The notes beneath the pieces were generated by a model. The model was not told the DNA's origin. It was given only the letters and a program-made list of their open reading frames with translations, and ran no database searches. DNA of 64,000 nt. Origin: Triangularia verruculosa (lineage: Eukaryota > Ascomycota > Sordariomycetes > Sordariales > Podosporaceae). The position numbers and the translations under genes are program-made. Shown here one piece after another: positions 57,401 through 64,000 of the stretch. The stretch covers positions 124,001 through 188,000 of the forward strand of contig MU863878.1 of NCBI GenBank assembly GCA_033296885.1, written 5' to 3'. Within the stretch, counting starts at the first letter, position 1; every line of letters starts with the position of its first letter.

Positions 57401-57749
57401 ATTGCATCTAGAGCCAACCGACAGAACCCTGGGCTCCTACGAATACTCGTCGCTAAGAGAGTGGGTGGAGCATTGGGAAATCGCTCCAGAAACAAAGTCC
57501 GAGTTGTTCCGGCTCTTAGACAGAAGATCTCTGATTGATGCCGGGATAGCGAAGACGATACTTCTAGGTCCTGGTGGCATTCGTGTAAGAGCATTGGGTG
57601 TCTGGCAAATCATTTTGGACAAAGCTGAAGGGTCTCGTTGGGTAGTTGGCGTTGGATCTTATCAGCTAGGACTGCACTTTTTGGTTTCCTTGCTTGGCGC
57701 ATTGCTGCTGTATCTCACCTGGGAAAGATACTCATTCTTCGGTAATTAG
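54473..57749 (+). CDS. NACHT-domain NLR-like protein with C-terminal membrane segment
   Basis: Two exons (54473-54897, 54950-57749) join in phase to 1074 residues; the 52-nt intron has GTGCGC, a TGCTGACTG branch site and ATCAG. The N-terminus MDAIAAIGLVSGILTFVSFS is the start of the helical domain found in fungal STAND proteins (HeLo-like type). The NACHT core has P-loop GKLGSGKST (about 270-278), Walker B CFFIDGLDEFE (about 391-400), VSSREHNSF and a winged-helix-like part ending RLTHRSVADFL. The remaining roughly 500 residues contain no WD, ankyrin or TPR repeats. The end has a hydrophobic helix (LGLHFLVSLLGALLLYLTW, near 1046-1066). Such proteins act in non-self recognition and regulated cell death; that role is inferred. 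It lies 400 nt from an AT-rich transposon island. Confidence 0.88.
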
Positions 57750-58537
57750 AGTATCATCAAGGACGAGAATGTTAGATACCTCTTTCTTCACCGGTTGTCA
57801 GGATATACGTGGATCCTCGCATTACCTGGAAGTCTCCAGGCCAACACGTTCCAGAATTATTTGAGGATCTCGAACTTGAATCTATCCAGCAGCATCTTGC
57901 GTCTTGGACTCTCGTGTTGGCGTTTCTGGGCTTATGGCGGTAGTGCATGTCGGACCCGATGTTGGTGGCACTGGAAACTTCCGAGCTCCCTGAGCGGCCT
58001 GTCACGCATGTCTGTTGGCCGGGCATCGTACCTAGGTAGTCGGTCTCTAGAAACTTTTCTGTCTCGTCCGAGAATGGTTAGCCCAAAATCAGGCTCGCTT
58101 CACCCTCGGCTCACCCTCGGCTCACCTTGAGCTCACTATCGCTTACCCTACGCTCGCTATTCTCCAAAAACGACAACTTTACGCGACGCTCTTATAGTCT
58201 AAATTTAGAGCCTCCCTCTCCTACAGGGACGAATCCTCCACCAAAATGGGGACTAAGGAATGGGCTCGCCAGCGTATTTGCTCTCCGTTTTAGGGGACTC
58301 TAGGTCCACCTATTTTAACATAAAAAAATCCGTCACTCCCTACCTGCCTACTACGCGACTTTTCTTCTTCTAATTCTAGTTACATAAAGAGGCTATTTTA
58401 TCTGTCCTACTACCTACTATACGACTTCTCTCCCATCCCCCCGTATCTATATTACTATCGTAAAACCTTTCTTTATACACTTCATCGTTATCGGCCTTAC
58501 ATTTTCGCTACACTAGCTCTCTACTGTACCTTCTATA
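57750..58537. other. Boundary between unique DNA and the AT-rich island
   Basis: To about 58130 the composition matches the gene-bearing region. Between about 58092 and 58160 lies a run of 10-11-bp words of the type GCTCACCCTCG/GCTCACC. From there to the right the sequence is AT-rich, TpA-rich and full of stops in all frames. Confidence 0.6.
58092..58160 (+). repeat. Short tandem repeat at the island boundary
   Basis: Three near-perfect GCTCACCCTCG-type units followed by decaying versions (GCTCACTATC, GCTTACCCTAC, GCTCGCTATTC). The decay increases toward the AT-rich side. Confidence 0.55.
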
Positions 58538-59880
58538 ATGCCGAAAAAGAAGAGCCCTTAAGAGTTCTTTTACCGGGGAAAAGACAGAGGCTCAGAAAAT
58601 TGCACGGAGGAAATAGACGGTTCTATAGTTTACAAAAAGATTATAAATAAAGTTATAAAAGGTTACTAACGTATAGTTAATTTATAAAATTAGTAAAGTC
58701 CTTAATCTTCTACTAACTATCCGCTTCTAATATCTATTTCAAATATACCGAAGACTACCTTAACGCGAGCCTTTATAACTTTAAAACTTTAAAGGACTTT
58801 GTAAAAGATATTACATTTAATATTAATAGTGTGGAAAATAACTTAGACCTAGCAGAAAAGACTATCATAATATATTAGAAACAGTTTATAACGGGCTAAC
58901 ATCGTAAAAATAATACTATTCTTAAAAATATCATATTCTTAGTTATAAATATATATATATATACTATTTCTTTAATTAACTAACCTAACTTAATTAGTTT
59001 AATAATAGTTTATTAAATACGAATTACTCGATATACTTAGGACAGTAGGCAAGGAGATTTTGAAAAATAAACCGCTAAGAAGATTCAGTACTAAAAACTA
59101 TTTTCTTTATTTAGGGAGGTAATTATAAAGGAATAATTAAGTAGTATACGATAAGCTAGCGATAAGGATATACGACTAAGCGGATTTACTTGTAATTATA
59201 TGTTCTTTTATATACGTTAACGTTAGTAAATATATTAAATCTACTTACCAGGTGGGATCCGGCTATAATTTATATTATAAAGTAAGTATTATTAAGTATC
59301 TACATTGTCGTATAATTATATAACTTAATAAAGAAATACTTTAGAATGTAACTTTTAAAGTCTTTCTTAATTAATATAGTAACGTGGAGTTTACTATTCA
59401 GCTAGTTCGAAATACAAAAGATATAATAGATACCTTTATTAAAAGGTAAAAGACTAGCTACCCGGCTTCGCTAACGGAAACGATCCCTCTAATTAAGTTC
59501 TATAAGCTCGAGCACTTACTTTATAAAGGACTAAGAGAGATACTACTTATCTGTAACTCTATACTCCCGATATTAGCCATTTTTATTAGTATAAAGGCTT
59601 TTAAAGATTACGAAACTATAGGAGATCTACTTAATATATAACTATTAAAAAGAGAGATAATTTACTTATAGTAAAAGAAAAGCGTCCTTAATTTACCCTT
59701 TTTTAAGAGTATATCTGTAAGAGGTATACTGGGAAAGATAGAAACGGCGATTATATTTAGCAAGCGCCTTAAGCTCCTAGGTTTCTGCGCTAGGTATTTA
59801 CATTTACTTACAATTCACGACTTTAAAGCTAAGGGACTATACTAGATTAGTACATATATAGAGGTGCTCTTCCTAGTCTG
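58538..59880 (+). pseudogene. RIP-damaged DUF3435 (tyrosine-recombinase-like) relic
   Basis: From ATG 58538 (MPKKKSP) one plus-strand frame can be followed through many stops. Recognisable blocks are FVKDITFNINSVENNLDLAE, KQFITG and HRKNN, SSKYKRYN/FTIQLVRNTKDI, LREILLICNSILPILAIFI, FKDYETIGDLL, SVLNLPFFKSISVRGILGKI and LKLLGFCARYLH then IHDFKAKGLY. These follow, in order, the fungal proteins annotated with DUF3435 (often misnamed FluG-domain). Their C-terminus is a tyrosine-recombinase fold with an H-x-x-[RK] in the IHDF(R/K) position. Many stops replace Gln or Trp codons (TAA, TAG), typical of RIP. No activity can remain. Identification is from remembered family pattern. Confidence 0.6.
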
Positions 59881-60932
59881 ACCTACTAACCCTTTTCTAT
59901 AGATAAGTTATATACTATTGCCTAGAAAATAAATTATATTAGTTAGAAAAACCCTAATATATATAATAACTATTAAAATGCAACATTTATTCATAGAATT
60001 TTACAGCACTTATTTATAGAATTCTACGCCCACATTATTCCCAACAGCTCGCCCACAACGCTCCCAACGGCTCGCCCACAAGCGCTCTCAACAGCTCGCC
60101 CACAAGCGCTCTCAACGGCTCCCAGGACTCCTCACCGGATCTCCGGACAGACCACTAACCGGACCTCCGAGCAATAAGATCATGATACGAGAAGCCTCAT
60201 AAGCGATACGAACATTTTATCGGCAACCTGGTCACTTTATGACCTTACCAAATCATAGATCTAAGCCACTAGGGCCACCGAGCGATAGGGAGCGATAAGG
60301 ATAATAAGGAAGTTCAGGTGTTTATAAAGAGCCCTCTTCCAATTACAATAGTTTTCCTGCTTCTTTCTTTCCTTAAAAAATAATAAGTTAAATTAGTTAA
60401 TAAGATTAGTCATTTACAGTATCTTATATATAAGACCACAATATCTTAATATACTACTCTCTATATTTGCAGGTAATTACTTCCTATTACACTTTCTTCC
60501 TTCGGTAACTACGTCGTCGTACTTAGCAGCACAGTCCGAGACTCGCCAGTCTTTAGGTAACTGCTTCACCCTCCTGAGACCCCTGTATTTACAGTACTCT
60601 TAGCGACCTTATTTTAACACTATATATAAGATTAAGAGGAGAGGAGAGGTCTACTTATATAAGTATGCTGGTCTTCCAGCAGATTCTGTAGGGCACTGGG
60701 CCCCTGTAGAATAGCAAGGTACTTTGTAGGACAACTTAAGCTATAGGAGGTATAGCTTAGTTCTATAGGCTTCGGTATCCTTCGATGGCTAACAAATCCT
60801 CTTATAGTTAAACCTTCTAATAGGTCTTAGGTTGTATTAGACCTATGGTGGTATAGTGCTAAAGTTAGGCTTAGTTAAGGAGTATATCTCTCGAGTAGGT
60901 TTCTTTAGAAGACCTACTTAGTACATTAATAT
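59881..60932. other. AT-rich island between the DUF3435 relic and the LTR
   Basis: Contains the minisatellite at 59987-60124 and otherwise featureless AT-rich DNA with unrelated short frames. A possible further transposon fragment around 60480-60900 could not be assigned. Confidence 0.4.
59987..60124 (+). repeat. GC-rich minisatellite inside AT-rich DNA
   Basis: Two units of about 23 bp (TTATTCATAGAATTTTACAG and TTATTTATAGAATTCTACGC) are followed by three to four units of 23-24 bp with consensus ACRGCTCGCCCACAAGCGCT plus CYCA. The second set is GC-rich and almost free of RIP-type changes, unlike its surroundings. Confidence 0.65.
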
Positions 60933-61338
60933 CTGTGACGAACCCCTGTACAGAACCTCTGAAAGGGATACTCGGTTGAAGGCAACTTCTAACAATTGGT
61001 TCGGTGTAGCTAAACAGTGTACAACAAGATGTCTCAATATAAACACAAGATCCCGTGAATACAAGCTGTGATTATATACTGCAGAACTATCTATAAGCTA
61101 TCTAATTCCTCCGTATATATAGACCTATTACTAAGACCTAGATTATTCTATTCTTTAAGGATTATAACTGATTCTCGAGGATTATAATAATTCCTAGGAA
61201 TTATCTATGATTCCCCGTATCCCGGATGATCCTCCTCCTATTAATCTATCCTCCTTTCCTCTGATTAGTTACCGTACCTCCTCTTTCCTATTAGTTATTC
61301 TCCTCGGATATCTATATTATATTCGTAATACGATGCCC
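60933..61338 (-). repeat. Probable 3' LTR of the Ty3/gypsy element
   Basis: The stretch begins TGTGACGAACCCC on the plus strand (so ends GGGGTTCGTCACA on the element strand), a common end for fungal gypsy LTRs. Just beyond its right end comes CCCCCTCTCCT, which on the element strand is a polypurine tract next to the LTR. The exact right end is unsure because the matching second LTR lies outside the window. Confidence 0.5.
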
Positions 61339-62068
61339 CCTCTCCTAAGTCGACGTTTCGGCGACCTTATTTAAAACCTTTTATTAATAATTATCTTTAC
61401 CCACTATAAGTCCTCTTCTTTATCTTTTTATCGCTACGATATTTAACTGCGTAAATAAACCTAAGTATTCGATAACGTTAACTTATATCGATCTTATAAC
61501 GAAAATACTACGTCGTTCTTTCGCTATACTAACTCCCTATTCTGCTTATTTTACTTGCAATCTTCCCTACATCGTATCGCCTTCCGAGTCCTCCCGTTAT
61601 TTAGAGTATATCCGTTATGCTCTTTCGCTCTATAACGTTCTTGGGGTAACTCCTCGCCAATTATCCTATATTATTTCTTAATATAACGCTGTGGAGGCGG
61701 AGCTCGAGCTCGCTAAGGAATAAGCGGAGGCTGCTGCTATAAATACTCGTCGTATTTAGGAAAAGGCCGAGGCTACGAACGAGAAGGTTCGGCGTTTACG
61801 TAAATAAAAGAAAATGTGGCGCGAGAAGATATCGCGGGTTATATCCCGGGGTCTTAATACTGTAGAGGAATTAGAAGAGCTAAAGCGCTAGGAGGCCGTT
61901 AATAAGGTCGCTTCCCTACCTCCGTTGGACCCCTCCTTTGACTGGGCCTCTATACCGTTAAACTAGCTGGGCTAAGACTTCCCCGGCGGGTTCGTCGATC
62001 CCGTAAGTAACTCGGGTCTTGGTCTATTACCGGGCTTTCCTCGCTACTTTCCTCCTTTAGCTTCCTAA
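61333..62068 (+). pseudogene. Opposite-strand coiled-coil reading frame inside the Ty3/gypsy element (RIP-damaged)
   Basis: Read on the plus strand, opposite to pol, one frame from about 61442 to 62068 is continuous except for about eight stops. Blocks include KYSITLTYIDLITKILRRSF, SRYLEYIRYALSLYNVLGVT, NAVEAELELAKE, EKAEATNEKVRRLRK, MWREKISRVISRGLNTVEEL and a Pro/Asp end PPLDPSFDWASIPLN. Each internal stop (TAA/TAG) sits where Gln fits. The middle is a strong Ala/Glu/Arg/Lys coiled coil. An ATG at 61333, at the LTR edge, is in another frame and may start the protein through a decayed intron or frameshift. It is not gag or pol. A helper or structural role is conceivable; function unknown. Confidence 0.55.
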
Positions 62069-62151
62069 AGTTCCTCCGATAGAATTCTTCTAACCTTTCC
62101 GGGTAATTAAGGTTCGTAGTATTAATTATAGGTAGGTCCTTAAGTATTTAT

Positions 62152-62223
62152 TAACCTTGTAGTATAGCGTATAGTACGTTGACTACTGCGTCGGAGGTAT
62201 AGATTCGATTCCCGTCGAGGTTA
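62152..62223 (+). tRNA. Decayed tRNA-like sequence (72 nt) inside the retroelement
   Basis: The sequence has a perfect-length cloverleaf: acceptor AACCTTG with CGAGGTT, D arm GTAT-AGCGTATA-GTAC, anticodon stem TTGAC/GTCGG, and T loop TTCGATT. In the T stem, ATAGA faces CCCGT; the mismatches are what C-to-T and G-to-A changes of ACGGG would give. The anticodon loop is one base short (TACTGC), so the amino acid cannot be read. It sits between the pol end and the opposite-strand frame. It may be a captured tRNA gene or a tRNA-derived element part; surely not functional now. Confidence 0.5.
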
Positions 62224-64000
62224 TCCGTACTCTAGGTTTAGGAATGCCCTTCTTGACCTTAGGGTATGCTTTTTTTGTTTGGGTCGGTCTGGGTGTTGCC
62301 GGTGGAATTCTTTTAGTTTGTCGGGGTAATTTAAATTTTCTGCTGGTTCCTACGAATTATCTATAACTAAGTAATTTAATTAGTTAACTAAATATTCTAA
62401 TTATCTTTAATTGATCCGTAAATCTAGTACTTCTTCTATATTGTATTTTTCTTCTTCGTTTTCCGTTACCTTTAGAATATTGGTTTTATTTATTAGTAAT
62501 ATGGGTTCTAGAAGTAAGATATGAAAAGTATATAACCGTAGGTGTATTATACTAGGTAGCTCTAGCTTATACGCCGTCTCTAATATCTTCTTTTTAACCT
62601 TAAACGGCCTTACTCGCCTATAGTCTAGTTTCTTATTTAGTCTTTTTATATATAGGTTATATATTAATAAAAATACTTTATCCTTCCTCTTTAAGCGAGG
62701 TCCCTCGAGCCGTTTAATATTATAGTATTTGCGTATATATTCTCGAACGAACTTAAGTTCTTCCTTAAGTTTAGTATATAATATATGTAATTTCCCTGCC
62801 TTTATTGCCGCCCTAGGCACTTTCGCCTTTAATCCTTACCGTAGATCTATTTTAAAACCGTAGTTTGTAAAGAATAATGTAACTTTCGTTATTTCGGTAG
62901 GTGCTATATTATATGCGAGCTATGCCGTTAATAAGAGTTTAATTTAGTTATCCTATTCGAAATTGATATAGTTCCGAAGGTATTATTTAATAATCTAGTT
63001 AAGTTTCTTTGTCTAGCCGTTTGTTTATAGGTAGTATACCGACGACGCTTTGTTTTTTACTCCTACTTACTTTATTAAAGCTTTTTAAAACTTCGATACG
63101 AATTTAGTATCGCGATCCGTAATGAATTCCTTTAGCTATATATATATCGCTATAACGCTCCGAAATACTATATCCGCTAATTGTTCTGCCGTCTAGGTCT
63201 CCTTATAGGGCAGGAAATACGCTTATTTAGTAAGCTTGTCGATTACTGTCAAGATGCTATTGTATTTGACGCCCGTGGTTGTGTTTTTGGATTCTGGTAG
63301 TTTAGTAATAAAGTCTATAGATACCGAACTCCAGGGTTACTCTACTACTAGTAATAGTTTTAAAAATCTATATGGTTTATATCTTTCTACTTTCGTTCTT
63401 CTATAAAGGTTATACTCCTATAGCGTTTCCTCTACGTCCTTTTTTAATCCTAATTAATTAAAGTATTATTTAATTTTTTCCGTTATTTTAGCTATTCTTA
63501 TATATCCTTTAAGCTTTGACTTATAGATCTCTTAAATTAGGGTCTTCCGTAGGCTTAAATTGACGTAGGCCCTATTATTATATTAAAGCCGGTAGCGATC
63601 GTCCTTCTAAATCCCTAATAATTCCAACTCTGCTTATTACTTCTGATTGTTGCCGTTAATATAGCTTTAATACTTATGGGTGGTGGATTCTTCTCGGTAT
63701 ATTGCGTAATATTCGGCTTACTATTAAAGTGGATACTTTAGTATACTTTCTACTATTTCTTATAATAAAGGTGGTAATTCCTCCGCTATTTTCTTTTTAT
63801 AGTAGTTTATCTTTCTGTTTAAAGCGTTTATTTTCGTATTCTCGGATCCTTTTTTATAATAGATTTAAAAATTAAATTTGGATAAGAATTTTAACTACTT
63901 ACTTTACTGTATGTTAAAAACCTTAATAATAGTGAAATACTTTAAGTTTTTATAATTTATATAGACCTGGACTTTGTAGTTAATACCGTTGAGGTATGGT
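62224..64000 (-). mobile_element. Ty3/gypsy retroelement pol relic: integrase and chromodomain (runs off the right edge)
   Basis: On the minus strand pol motifs appear in order from right to left. Integrase core blocks lie near 63210-63330 (DFITKLPESKN, ILTVIDKLTK, FLPYKET) and then FITDRDTKF. A post-core frame (62820-62407) is open for 137 codons and includes GPRLKRKDKVFLL, LDYRRVRPFKV and LELP. A chromodomain (YNIEEVLDLR, then YLVNWLNYP-like and WEPAENL with scattered stops) follows to about 62230. Many Gln/Trp codons are stops, so the copy is RIP-damaged. Reverse transcriptase and protease would lie beyond base 64000. The chromodomain marks the chromovirus branch, whose integration is guided to chromatin. 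Confidence 0.8.

Noticed and set aside
60480..60932. A possible copia-type gag remnant (a stretch reading like LRGEERSTYISMLV)
   Set aside because: The similarity is too short, stops and frame changes surround it, and no other copia motif is seen nearby.
54473..64000. The idea that the NLR is cargo of a Starship led by the DUF3435 relic
   Set aside because: The relic points away from the NLR, no target-site duplication or second boundary is visible in the window, and the relic may belong to a non-captain DUF3435 group.
1..64000. CRISPR arrays, bacterial operons or ribosome binding sites
   Set aside because: The window is fungal nuclear DNA with spliceosomal introns; no spaced identical repeats of CRISPR type were seen.

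Overview
This window is nuclear DNA from a filamentous ascomycete, most likely a sordariomycete close to the Sordariales (Chaetomium/Podospora/Neurospora group). The evidence is short GT-AG introns of about 50-80 nt with CTGAC-like branch points, CAAAATGG-type start contexts, Zn(II)2Cys6 and NACHT genes, a fungal XAP5/METTL16 pair, and repeats that carry the C-to-T/G-to-A scars of repeat-induced point mutation (RIP). Exons given below were joined by hand from splice signals and reading phase; none was confirmed against transcripts.

Left edge (1-3.2 kb): three tandem, decayed copies of one unrecognised gene family on the minus strand. Almost all in-frame stops fall where Gln codons are expected. 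Then a mostly gene-free 3.2 kb.

Housekeeping block (6.4-24.2 kb): a small membrane protein, an XAP5/FAM50 protein, a METTL16-like RNA m6A methyltransferase, a large AAA+ ATPase, an intron-containing tRNA-Arg(CCG), a TauD-type sulfonate dioxygenase diverging from a Dal5/Yct1-type transporter (a probable sulfur-scavenging pair), and ribose-5-phosphate isomerase.

Regulatory/transport block (24.2-36.5 kb): a long gene-free stretch leads into a Zn2Cys6 transcription factor. It is followed by a JEN1-like carboxylate transporter with an unusual 1.3-kb intron and a small secreted protein with eight regularly spaced cysteines.

Lineage-specific block (37-44 kb): a His/Ser/Gly-rich repeat gene and a run of three related C2H2-like zinc-finger genes, the last apparently broken.

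Secretome block (44.5-53.4 kb): a LaeA-like methyltransferase, a small conserved protein, a second Cys8 secreted protein, a single-pass Cys-rich surface protein, a secreted alpha/beta hydrolase, and a secreted protein with a Thr/Pro/Glu-rich stalk and a carbohydrate-binding-like C-terminus.

Right edge (54.5-64 kb): a NACHT (NLR-like) gene with a C-terminal membrane segment abuts a sharply bounded AT-rich, RIP-damaged island. The island holds a DUF3435 (tyrosine-recombinase-like) relic, GC-rich minisatellites, and a Ty3/gypsy element entering from the right. That element has an integrase-chromodomain pol relic on the minus strand and, between pol and the LTR, an opposite-strand coiled-coil reading frame and a 72-nt tRNA-like sequence. 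This arrangement is the most unusual structure in the window.
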